From positions 1 through 6,281 of the forward strand of contig JAKFES010000100.1 in the NCBI GenBank assembly GCA_036675585.1: DNA of 6,281 bases, in the 5' to 3' direction. Numbering within the stretch: the first letter of the stretch is position 1; the number at the start of each line of letters is the position of its first letter. Both the position numbers and the translations under genes were made by a program. Shown in pieces: positions 1-5,898 of the stretch. Under the pieces are notes generated by a model. That model saw nothing but the letters and a program-made list of their open reading frames with translations. It was not told the DNA's origin and made no database searches. The stretch is from Zeimonas sp036675585 (GTDB lineage Bacteria > Pseudomonadota > Gammaproteobacteria > Burkholderiales > Burkholderiaceae_E).

Positions 1-50
1 CGTCGACGGGGCGCGCACCGGGCGCAGCCGACGCACCGCGTACGCCGGCG

Positions 51-974
51 TCAGCGGCCGCGGATCATCGTGCCGACGCCGTGGTCGGTCATGATCTCGA
101 GCAGCAGGCAGTGGTCGATGCGGCCGTCGACGATGTGCACCGAATTCACGCCGCCGCGCGCCGCCTCGAGCGCCGACGAGATCTTCGGCAGCATGCCGCC
201 GGAGATCGTCCCGTCGTCGAACAGCGCGTCGATCTCCTTCGGCGTCAGCCCGGTGAGCAGCTTGCCGTCCCGGTCGAGGACACCCGGCGTGTTCGTCAGC
301 AGAACGAGCTTCTCGGCCTTCAGCACCTCGGCCATCTTGCCGGCGACGACGTCGGCGTTGATGTTGTAGGTCTCGCCCTCCTCGCCCGATCCGATCGGTG
401 CGATGACGGGAATGAAACCGTTCGACGTGAGCGTGTGGACGATCGCCGGGTCGATCTGCGAGATCTCGCCGACCTGTCCGATGTCGATCGGCTCGTCGGG
501 CCTGTCCTTCATCGAGATGCGCATGCGCCGGGCGTGGATCAGCCCGCCGTCCTGTCCGGTGAGGCCGACCGCGCGTCCCCCGGCGGTGTTGATCAGCTCG
601 ACGATTTCCTTGTTGACCTGGCCGGCGAGCACCATCTCGACGATGTCCATCGTCTCGGCGTCGGTCACGCGCATGCCCTGCACGAACTCGCCCTTCTTGC
701 CGACGCGCGCGAGCAGCTGCTCGATCTGCGGGCCGCCGCCGTGCACGACGACCGGGTTCAATCCGACGAGCTTGAGCAGCACGACGTCGCGCGCGAAGCT
801 CTGCTTGAGCTGCTGGTCGATCATCGCGTTGCCGCCGTACTTGACGACGACGATGCGGCCGTGGAAACGCCGGATGTACGGCATCGCCTCGACCAGGATC
901 GCCGCCTTGGTGGCCGGCGTCACGTCGAGCGTCGACAGGGCCGGCGGCGGGACGGGCTGCGGATCACGGCTCAT
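51..974 (-). CDS. argB: Acetylglutamate kinase (N-acetyl-L-glutamate 5-phosphotransferase)
   Basis: This cytoplasmic enzyme phosphorylates N-acetyl-L-glutamate with ATP, the second step of arginine synthesis. With the start chosen here it is 307 residues, close to the family norm of about 300. It shows the amino-acid kinase fold motifs: KYGGN (about 45-49, phosphate binding), HGGG (78-81), NINAD (204-208), the invariant lysine in AGKMAE (213) and GGMLPK (259-264). The N-terminal stretch TKAAILVEAMPYIRRF matches the extra N-helix of hexameric, arginine-inhibited kinases such as the Pseudomonas enzyme, so feedback inhibition by arginine is inferred. An in-frame ATG at 998 would add 8 residues. 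ATG 974 is preferred because GGTGA lies 7 bases upstream and a TAGAAT -10 box at 1013-1008 would start the transcript near base 1000, leaving the 998 start almost leaderless. The gene is divergent from the aromatic operon and unrelated to it in pathway. The family call is very secure; the start is less so. Confidence 0.96.
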   Translation of the reverse strand: MSRDPQPVPPPALSTLDVTPATKAAILVEAMPYIRRFHGRIVVVKYGGNAMIDQQLKQSFARDVVLLKLVGLNPVVVHGGGPQIEQLLARVGKKGEFVQGMRVTDAETMDIVEMVLAGQVNKEIVELINTAGGRAVGLTGQDGGLIHARRMRISMKDRPDEPIDIGQVGEISQIDPAIVHTLTSNGFIPVIAPIGSGEEGETYNINADVVAGKMAEVLKAEKLVLLTNTPGVLDRDGKLLTGLTPKEIDALFDDGTISGGMLPKISSALEAARGGVNSVHIVDGRIDHCLLLEIMTDHGVGTMIRGR

Positions 975-981
975 GCGGTGT

Positions 982-986
982 TCACC
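982..986 (-). promoter_or_regulatory. Ribosome binding site of argB that favours the 974 start
   Basis: The minus strand reads GGTGA here, followed by 7 bases and then ATG at 974-972. No comparable purine-rich site lies before the upstream ATG at 998. The site falls inside a short inverted repeat (CGGTG-TT-CACCG, 976-987), whose 2-base loop is too tight to form a convincing RNA hairpin. Confidence 0.5.
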
Positions 987-1007
987 GGTCGGTTCCATTG
1001 GCGAGGC

Positions 1008-1013
1008 ATTCTA
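1008..1013 (-). promoter_or_regulatory. Candidate -10 box for argB
   Basis: The minus strand reads TAGAAT, five of six matches to the sigma-70 consensus TATAAT, in an AT-richer patch that stands out in this GC-rich region. Transcription would begin near base 1000, giving a leader of about 26 bases before the preferred argB start. No good -35 hexamer is visible 16-18 bases upstream, so the promoter may be weak or activator-dependent. Confidence 0.45.
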
Positions 1014-1068
1014 ATCTCGATCGGCGTCGCGGCAGCGCGCACGGCGCGGCGCGCCGGCGCGGCCCGTG

Positions 1069-1103
1069 GGTGCCGTCGCGACCTCGGCGCCGGCGGCGGC
1101 ACC
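1069..1103. repeat. Imperfect inverted repeat in the divergent intergenic region (possible operator)
   Basis: The arms GGTGCCGTCGC (1069-1079) and GCGGCGGCACC (1093-1103) are reverse complements at 10 of 11 positions, separated by 13 bases. The repeat ends one base before the candidate -35 of the catabolic operon, where a LysR- or IclR-type activator of an aromatic operon would be expected to bind. The spacer holds a second, non-concentric palindrome, CGGCGCCG (1085-1092). High GC makes chance inverted repeats common, so the operator role is inference only. No T-tract follows, so it is not an intrinsic terminator. Confidence 0.3.
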
Positions 1104-1104
1104 G

Positions 1105-1133
1105 CTGAACTTTGCAGGGGTGCGTGCGAGAAT
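1105..1133 (+). promoter_or_regulatory. Candidate sigma-70-type promoter of the lig/pmd operon
   Basis: CTGAAC (1105-1110) and GAGAAT (1128-1133) are separated by 17 bases. They match the -35 and -10 consensus at three and four of six positions respectively. Transcription would start near base 1140, leaving about 25 bases before the galD ATG. The poor -35 would suit a promoter that needs an activator. This is the best candidate in the 190-base gap, but a weak one. Confidence 0.3.
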
Positions 1134-1164
1134 CGGGGCGTCCACACGCTTTGCGAAAGCCCCG

Positions 1165-2295
1165 ATGCAAACCGCCATCCCGTGTCTGTTCATGCGCGGC
1201 GGAACGTCGCGCGGCCCGTTCTTCCTCGAGGAAGACCTCCCGCCCGACGTCGCCCTGCGCGACCGCGTGCTGCTCTCCGTGATGGGATCGCCGCACCCGC
1301 GGCAGATCGACGGGCTCGGCGGCGGGCATCCGCTGACGAGCAAGGTCGGGATCGTCCGGCGCAGCCGCACCCAGGGCGTCGATCTCGACTTCCTGTTCGC
1401 GCAGCTGCAGCCCGAGAAGGAAACCGTCGACACCACGCCGAACTGCGGCAACATGCTCGCCGCCGTCGTCCCCTTCGCGCTCGAGCGCGGGCTGGTCGAG
1501 CCGCAAGGCGACACGACGACGCTGCGCGTGCTCACGCGCAACACCGACATGCAGTGCGACATCACGGTTTGCACGCCGGGGACGCCCGACGGGCGACGCG
1601 TCGAGTACGCGGGCGACGCGCGGATCGACGGCGTTCCCGGTACCTCGGCTGCGGTGATGATCAGCTTCCTCGACACCGCGGGGTCGGTCTGCTCGGGCCT
1701 GCTGCCCACCGGACGCGCGCTCGATGCGATCGACGTCGAGGGCGTCGGTCGCGTCGAAGCCACCTGCATCGACAACGGCATGCCGATGGTGCTCGTGCGC
1801 GCGGCCGATTTCGGGCGCACCGGCTACGAGAGCGTCGTGCAGCTGAACGGGGACACCGAGCTGAAGTCGCGCCTCGAGGCGCTGCGCCTCGCGGCCGGCC
1901 GCGCGATGGGGCTGGGCGACGTCACGACGAAGACCTATCCGAAAATGTGCCTGCTCGCGACGCCGCGCACGGGCGGCGCGGTCTCGACACGATGCTTCAT
2001 CCCGCACGTCTGCCACGACGCGATCGGCGTGCTGGCGGCGGTCACCGTCGCCACGGCGTGCGTGCTCGAGGGCTCGATCGCGCGCGCGATCGCCCGCGTC
2101 CCCGACGGGCGGGTCAAGACCGTCTCGGTCGAGCACCCGAGCGGCGAGTTCAGCGTCGAGCTCGAAGTCGACCCGAAGAACCCGCAGAACGTCGTGCGCG
2201 CCGCGCTGCTGCGTACCGCCCGGCTGATCCTGCGCGGCGAAGTGATGGTTCCCGCATCGATCTGGGCGGGGCCCCACCGAGGAACGAACGGATGA
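1165..2295 (+). CDS. galD: 4-Oxalomesaconate tautomerase/isomerase (PrpF family, GalD/LigU/PmdU type)
   Basis: This enzyme converts 4-oxalomesaconate to the isomer that the LigJ hydratase accepts. The Pseudomonas GalD is described as a keto-enol tautomerase and the Sphingobium LigU as a 1,3-allylic isomerase. The protein (376 residues) is a PrpF-family member with a two-lobed diaminopimelate-epimerase-like fold. It opens with IPCLFMRGGTSRG (5-17). LTSKV (57-61) carries a candidate catalytic lysine, K60, and PNCGN (92-96) a candidate catalytic cysteine, C94. Further motifs are DNGMP (203-207) and EHPSGEF (323-329). The sequence resembles Pseudomonas GalD along its whole length. An in-frame GTG at 1066 would add 33 residues of alanine/arginine-rich sequence not seen in the family and would overlap the candidate promoter, so ATG 1165 is chosen although its ribosome site (GCGAAAG) is weak. 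It is the first gene of the operon, and its stop overlaps the ligJ start (ATGA). Confidence 0.92.
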   Translation: MQTAIPCLFMRGGTSRGPFFLEEDLPPDVALRDRVLLSVMGSPHPRQIDGLGGGHPLTSKVGIVRRSRTQGVDLDFLFAQLQPEKETVDTTPNCGNMLAAVVPFALERGLVEPQGDTTTLRVLTRNTDMQCDITVCTPGTPDGRRVEYAGDARIDGVPGTSAAVMISFLDTAGSVCSGLLPTGRALDAIDVEGVGRVEATCIDNGMPMVLVRAADFGRTGYESVVQLNGDTELKSRLEALRLAAGRAMGLGDVTTKTYPKMCLLATPRTGGAVSTRCFIPHVCHDAIGVLAAVTVATACVLEGSIARAIARVPDGRVKTVSVEHPSGEFSVELEVDPKNPQNVVRAALLRTARLILRGEVMVPASIWAGPHRGTNG

Positions 2296-3320
2296 TCATC
2301 GACTGTCACGGCCATTACACCACCGCACCGAAGGCGCTCGAGAACTGGCGCAACCGCCAGATCGCCGCGCTCGCCGACGCGACGCCTTCGCCGAAGGCGG
2401 CGGAGCTGCGCATCGGCGACGACGAGCTGCGCGAATCGATCGAGAAGAACCAGCTCGCGAAGATGAACGAGCGCGGCAGCGACCTGACGATCTTTTCGCC
2501 GCGCGCGAGCTTCATGGCGCATCACATCGGCAACTTCGAGACGAGCGCGACCTGGGCGGCGATCTGCAACGAGCTGTGCTTTCGCGTGAGCCGGCTCTTC
2601 CCCGATCGCTTCATCGGCGCCGCGATGCTGCCGCAGTCGCCGGGCGTCGACCCGGCCACCTGCGTGCCCGAGCTCGAGAAGTGCGTGAAGGAATACGGGT
2701 TCGTCGCGATCAACCTGAACCCCGACCCTTCGGGCGGGCACTGGACGTCGCCGCCGCTGCACGACCGGCACTGGTACCCGATCTACGAGAAAATGGTCGA
2801 GTACGAGATCCCGGCGATGATCCACGTGAGCACGAGCTGCAACGCGTGCTTCCACACGACCGGCGCGCATTATCTGAACGCCGACACCACGGCGTTCATG
2901 CAGTGCCTCACGTCGAACCTGTTCCACGATTTCCCGACGCTGAAGTTCGTCATCCCGCACGGCGGAGGCGCCGTCCCCTATCACTGGGGCCGTTTCCGCG
3001 GGCTGGCGCAGGAGCTGAAGAAACCGCTGCTCGGCGAGCACCTGCTTCGCAACGTCTTCTTCGACACCTGCGTGTACCACCAGCCGGGAATCGACCTGCT
3101 CGCCAAGGTCATTCCGGTCGAGAACATCCTGTTCGCCAGCGAGATGATCGGCGCGGTGCGCGGCATCGACCCCGAAACGGGCCATTATTACGACGACACG
3201 AAGCGCTACATCGAGGCCTCGACGATCCTCGATGCCGAGGATCGCGCGCAGATCTACGAGGGCAACGCGCGCCGCGTCTATCCCCGCCTCGACGCCGCGC
3301 TCGCGGCGCAGGGCCGCTGA
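2292..3320 (+). CDS. ligJ: 4-Oxalomesaconate hydratase
   Basis: This enzyme adds water to the isomerised 4-oxalomesaconate to give 4-carboxy-4-hydroxy-2-oxoadipate, the LigK substrate. It is a 342-residue member of the amidohydrolase-like family (cog2159), about the length of Sphingobium LigJ (about 341). The N-terminal metal motif DCHGH (4-8) supplies H6 and H8, AMIHVS (175-180) supplies H178, IPHGGGAVPYHWGRF (221-235) holds H223, and FASEMIG (281-287) holds E284. NLNPDPSGGHW (141-151) and FFDTCVYHQPG (256-266) are also characteristic. These match the zinc ligands and catalytic His/Glu described for LigJ, as I recall them. The start overlaps the galD stop by four bases, and GAGGA (2279-2283) sits 8 bases upstream, so translation is coupled but has its own ribosome site. 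This is the PmdE equivalent of the Comamonas cluster. Confidence 0.95.
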   Translation: MIIDCHGHYTTAPKALENWRNRQIAALADATPSPKAAELRIGDDELRESIEKNQLAKMNERGSDLTIFSPRASFMAHHIGNFETSATWAAICNELCFRVSRLFPDRFIGAAMLPQSPGVDPATCVPELEKCVKEYGFVAINLNPDPSGGHWTSPPLHDRHWYPIYEKMVEYEIPAMIHVSTSCNACFHTTGAHYLNADTTAFMQCLTSNLFHDFPTLKFVIPHGGGAVPYHWGRFRGLAQELKKPLLGEHLLRNVFFDTCVYHQPGIDLLAKVIPVENILFASEMIGAVRGIDPETGHYYDDTKRYIEASTILDAEDRAQIYEGNARRVYPRLDAALAAQGR

Positions 3321-3345
3321 ACGCGTCGCCACGGAGAACGCAGAC

Positions 3346-4035
3346 ATGTCGATGAACGAGCTGGGCATCGTCCGGCGCACGATCGAACGGGCCGACCCGG
3401 TGGCCGTGGAGAAGCTCGCGCGCTTCGGCGTCGCGACGGTCCACGAAGCGATGGGGCGCGTCGGGCTGGCCAGACCCTACCTTCGGCCGATCTACGCCGG
3501 GGCGCGCCTGTGCGGAACCGCGGTCACCGTGCTGCTGCAGCCGGGCGACAACTGGATGCTGCACGTCGCCGCCGAGCAACTGCGCGACGGCGACGTCGTC
3601 GTCGCCGCGTGCACCTCCGATTCCGAGGACGGCTTCTTCGGAGAGTTGCTCGCAACCTCGTTTCGCGCGCGCGGCGCGCGCGGACTCGTCATCGACGGCG
3701 GCGTGCGCGACGTGCGCGACCTCACCGCGATGCAGTTTCCGGTGTTCTCGCGCGCGGTGAGCGCAAAGGGAACGATCAAGGCCACGCTGGGCTCGGTCAA
3801 CGTATCGGTCGTGTGCGCCGGTGCGCTCGTGCACCCCGGCGACGTCGTCGTCGCCGATGACGACGGCGTCGTCTTCGTTCCGGCGGCGATCGCCGCACAG
3901 GTCGCCGACGCATCGGAGAAGCGGGAATCGAACGAGGCCGACAAGCGCGCGAAGCTCGCCTCCGGCGTGCTCGGGCTCGACATGTACTCGATGCGCGAGC
4001 CGCTCGCACGCGCCGGACTGCGCTATGTCGACTGA
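3346..4035 (+). CDS. ligK: 4-Carboxy-4-hydroxy-2-oxoadipate aldolase / oxaloacetate decarboxylase
   Basis: This class II pyruvate aldolase cleaves 4-carboxy-4-hydroxy-2-oxoadipate to pyruvate and oxaloacetate. Characterised relatives also cleave 4-hydroxy-4-methyl-2-oxoglutarate to two pyruvates and decarboxylate oxaloacetate. The 229-residue length fits the family (about 228-238). It has the RraA-like fold, with GDVVVAACTSDSEDGFFGELLATS (82-105) followed by the GLVIDGGVRD motif (113-122); R121 and D122 fit the substrate-binding arginine and the metal-binding aspartate. The C-terminal GLDMYSMREPL is also typical. The start at ATG 3346 has GGAG (3333-3336) 9 bases upstream. A second in-frame ATG at 3352 is possible. 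Upstream extension to 3232 would overlap ligJ with arginine-rich, unlike sequence. The gene lies 25 bases after ligJ, and its last 11 bases overlap the next gene. This is the PmdF/GalC equivalent. Confidence 0.94.
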   Translation: MSMNELGIVRRTIERADPVAVEKLARFGVATVHEAMGRVGLARPYLRPIYAGARLCGTAVTVLLQPGDNWMLHVAAEQLRDGDVVVAACTSDSEDGFFGELLATSFRARGARGLVIDGGVRDVRDLTAMQFPVFSRAVSAKGTIKATLGSVNVSVVCAGALVHPGDVVVADDDGVVFVPAAIAAQVADASEKRESNEADKRAKLASGVLGLDMYSMREPLARAGLRYVD

Positions 4036-4954
4036 CGTCGGCACCGATCCGCTGCGTTGGCGCATCGGCCTCGTCGGCTACGGCGAGGTCGGACGCATCC
4101 TGGCCGAAGACCTGCGCGCGCGCGGCGTCGAGCGCGTCGTCGCCTACGACGTGAAGCTCGACGCCGGCGAGTCGGCGACGCCGCTGCGCACGCACGCCGC
4201 CGCGCACAACGTGGTGCTCGCCGGATCACACGGCGCGCTCGCGCGCGAATCCGACTTCGTCGTCTCGGCGGTCACGGCGAGCCAGGCCGTCGCGGTCGCG
4301 CAGGCGTGCGCGCCGTCGCTGCGCCGCGGCGCCTGGTTCCTCGACTTCAATTCCGCCTCTCCGGGCGCGAAGAAGAGCGCCGCCGCGTGCATCGATGCGG
4401 CGGGCGGGCGTTACGTCGAAGGCGCCGTGATGACGTCGGTTCCGCCGTACCGGATCCGGGTTCCGCTGCTGCTCGGCGGCCCGCACGCCGGCGCGCTCGA
4501 GCCGCTGCTGGCCGCGCTCGGTTTCGCCGGCAAGGCGGGCCCCGCCGAACTGGGCATCGCCTCGGCGACGAAGATGTGCCGCAGCGTGATGATCAAGGGC
4601 CTGGAGGCGATGGTCATCGAAAGCTTCACCGCCGCGCGCGCATGGGGCGTCGAGGACGAAGTGCTCGCCTCGCTGGCCGAGACCTTCCCCGGAATCGACT
4701 GGGAGAAGCAGGGCAGCTATTTCTTCGAGCGCGTGATCCAGCACGGTCGTCGCCGCGCCGAGGAGATGCGCGAATCGGCGAACACGGTGCGCGAGATCGG
4801 GCTCGAGCCGTGGTCGGCCTCCGGTACCGCGAACCGCCAGGCGTGGGTGGCCGAACTGGCCGCGCGCGGCGTGTTCGGCGATCCGGGGCTCGCGCGAGGC
4901 GACTGGCGCCGGCACGCCGATCGAATTCTGGCGCAACGGGACGTGCAACGATGA
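4025..4954 (+). CDS. NAD(P)-dependent dehydrogenase with DUF1932 C-terminal domain (6-phosphogluconate dehydrogenase-like), role unknown
   Basis: This is a predicted soluble oxidoreductase of 309 residues related to beta-hydroxyacid dehydrogenases and 6-phosphogluconate dehydrogenase. The N-terminal Rossmann domain begins IGLVGYGEVGR (14-24) with the GxGxxG dinucleotide loop. An aspartate (D42, VAYD) ends the second strand, which leans toward NAD rather than NADP. DFNSASPGAKK (107-117) stands where relatives have their substrate-binding DxSG loop. EGAVMTSVPPYRIRVPLLLGG (132-152) precedes a helical C-terminal domain. K183 in ATKMCRS is the likely catalytic lysine; the residue four positions later is serine, not the asparagine of classical family members. 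The start is ATG 4025, inside the ligK end (11-base overlap) with no clear ribosome site, suggesting reinitiation after LigK translation. The end overlaps ligI by ATGA. No step of the known protocatechuate 4,5-pathway is assigned to this family; LigC, the pathway dehydrogenase, belongs to the Gfo/Idh family. The family call is firm, the substrate unknown. Confidence 0.85.
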   Translation: MSTDVGTDPLRWRIGLVGYGEVGRILAEDLRARGVERVVAYDVKLDAGESATPLRTHAAAHNVVLAGSHGALARESDFVVSAVTASQAVAVAQACAPSLRRGAWFLDFNSASPGAKKSAAACIDAAGGRYVEGAVMTSVPPYRIRVPLLLGGPHAGALEPLLAALGFAGKAGPAELGIASATKMCRSVMIKGLEAMVIESFTAARAWGVEDEVLASLAETFPGIDWEKQGSYFFERVIQHGRRRAEEMRESANTVREIGLEPWSASGTANRQAWVAELAARGVFGDPGLARGDWRRHADRILAQRDVQR

Positions 4955-5898
4955 GCGCTTTCGAGAGGACGCCCGGCTGGCTGCCGTTCCATCCGGCACC
5001 GTCGATTCCGCGCTTGCGCGTGCCCGAAGGCGCGGTCGATGCGCACTGCCACGTCTTCGGCCCGGGCGCGCGGTTCCCGTATGCGCCCGAGCGCAAGTAC
5101 ACGCCGTGCGACGCCTCGAAGGAGCAGCTGTTCGCGCTGCGCGACCGGCTCGGCTTCAGCCGCAACGTGATCGTCCAGGCGACCTGCCACGGCGCCGACA
5201 ACCGCGCGCTCGTCGATGCGCTGGTGCATTCGGAGAACCGCGCGCGCGGCGTGGCGACGGTACGCCGCGACATCTCCGACGACGAGCTGCAGGCGCTGCA
5301 CGACGCCGGCGTACGGGGCACGCGCTTCAATTTCGTTCGCCGGCTCGTCGATTTCACGCCGCGCGACGTGCTGCTCGAGATCGCCCGGCGCATCGCTCCG
5401 CTCGGCTGGCACGTCGTCGTGTATTTCGAGGCGCAGGACCTGCCCGAGCTGTGGGATTTCTTCACCGCGCTCCCGACGGTCGTCGTCGTCGACCACATGG
5501 GCCGCCCGGACGTGCGCAAGCCGGTCGACGGCCCGGAGTTCGAGCGCTTCGTGCGCCTGATGCACGAACACGGGAACGTCTGGTCGAAAGTGAGCTGTCC
5601 CGAACGCCTGTCGGTGTCGGGGCCGCCCGCGCTCGACGGCGAGCGTGACGCCTATCGCGACGTCGTCCCGTTCGCACGGCGCCTCGTCGAGACCTTCCCC
5701 GACCGGGTGCTGTGGGGAACCGACTGGCCGCACCCGAACCTGAAGGACCACATGCCCGACGACGGACTGCTGGTCGACTTCATTGCGCACATCGCATGCA
5801 GCGAAGCGCTGCAGCGGAAGTTGCTCGTGGACAATCCGATGCGGCTGTACTGGCCGGAGCTGCAGGAGGCGAATGATGGCGCTCGACAAACCGTATAA
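4951..5898 (+). CDS. ligI: 2-Pyrone-4,6-dicarboxylate lactonase (hydrolase)
   Basis: This enzyme hydrolyses 2-pyrone-4,6-dicarboxylate to 4-oxalomesaconate. It is an amidohydrolase-superfamily TIM barrel that in the characterised Sphingobium enzyme needs no divalent metal. The protein has 315 residues, somewhat longer than LigI (about 293). Visible motifs are DAHCHVFGP (30-38; H32 and H34), Y50, QATCHG (76-81; H80), RGTRFNF (122-128; R125), R131, VVYFE (156-160), VDHMGRPD (180-187; H182 and R185), CPERL (216-220; R219) and WGTDWPHPN (255-263; D258 as the catalytic aspartate). These line up with the substrate-binding histidines, arginines and tyrosines known in LigI. The start ATG overlaps the preceding stop (ATGA). 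The last dozen residues after LYWPEL extend beyond the usual family end and overlap ligA by 23 bases. This is the PmdD equivalent. Confidence 0.96.
   Translation: MSAFERTPGWLPFHPAPSIPRLRVPEGAVDAHCHVFGPGARFPYAPERKYTPCDASKEQLFALRDRLGFSRNVIVQATCHGADNRALVDALVHSENRARGVATVRRDISDDELQALHDAGVRGTRFNFVRRLVDFTPRDVLLEIARRIAPLGWHVVVYFEAQDLPELWDFFTALPTVVVVDHMGRPDVRKPVDGPEFERFVRLMHEHGNVWSKVSCPERLSVSGPPALDGERDAYRDVVPFARRLVETFPDRVLWGTDWPHPNLKDHMPDDGLLVDFIAHIACSEALQRKLLVDNPMRLYWPELQEANDGARQTV
5864..5869 (+). promoter_or_regulatory. Strong ribosome binding site of ligA inside the ligI 3' end
   Basis: AGGAGG, a perfect Shine-Dalgarno core, lies within ligI coding sequence. Two tandem ATG codons follow at 5873 and 5876. 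The spacing is 3 bases to the first and 6 to the second, so 5876 is the better start of ligA. The site suggests that ligA is translated at a high rate independently of reinitiation from ligI. Confidence 0.75.

Noticed and set aside
42..51. Perfect 10-base palindrome ACGCCGGCGT at the argB stop, considered as a terminator
   Set aside because: It has no loop and no following T-tract on either strand, and such GC palindromes are common at this composition.
1050..1061. Perfect 12-base palindrome CGCGCCGGCGCG in the intergenic gap
   Set aside because: It is made only of G and C in a nearly pure GC patch and is not placed relative to either candidate promoter in an informative way. Chance is the simpler explanation.
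1066..1164. 33-residue N-terminal extension of galD from a GTG start
   Set aside because: The extension has no likeness to the PrpF family N-terminus, overlaps the candidate promoter and inverted repeat, and the family start motif begins right after ATG 1165.
982..2277. Minus-strand open frame of 431 codons opposite galD
   Set aside because: It mirrors galD codons and has low-complexity Arg/Ala/Asp composition with no domain. It would also overlap the argB start region.
81..3320. A very long plus-strand open frame (1079 codons) running antisense to argB, across galD and into ligJ
   Set aside because: Only its final part (2292-3320) is a real gene. The rest is an out-of-phase shadow kept open by high GC, rich in arginine, alanine and aspartate with no recognisable domain.
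1935..3380. Minus-strand open frame of 481 codons opposite galD/ligJ
   Set aside because: The composition is dominated by arginine, alanine, valine and aspartate, it has no motif, and it lies opposite well-supported genes. It is a GC-driven shadow.
3664..3682. Alternating CG tract inside ligK
   Set aside because: It encodes the alanine/arginine/glycine stretch of LigK just before the conserved DGGVRD motif and reflects codon choice, not a separate element.
3109..4065. Minus-strand open frame of 318 codons opposite ligK
   Set aside because: No domain, Arg/Ala-rich composition, and opposite a well-supported aldolase gene.
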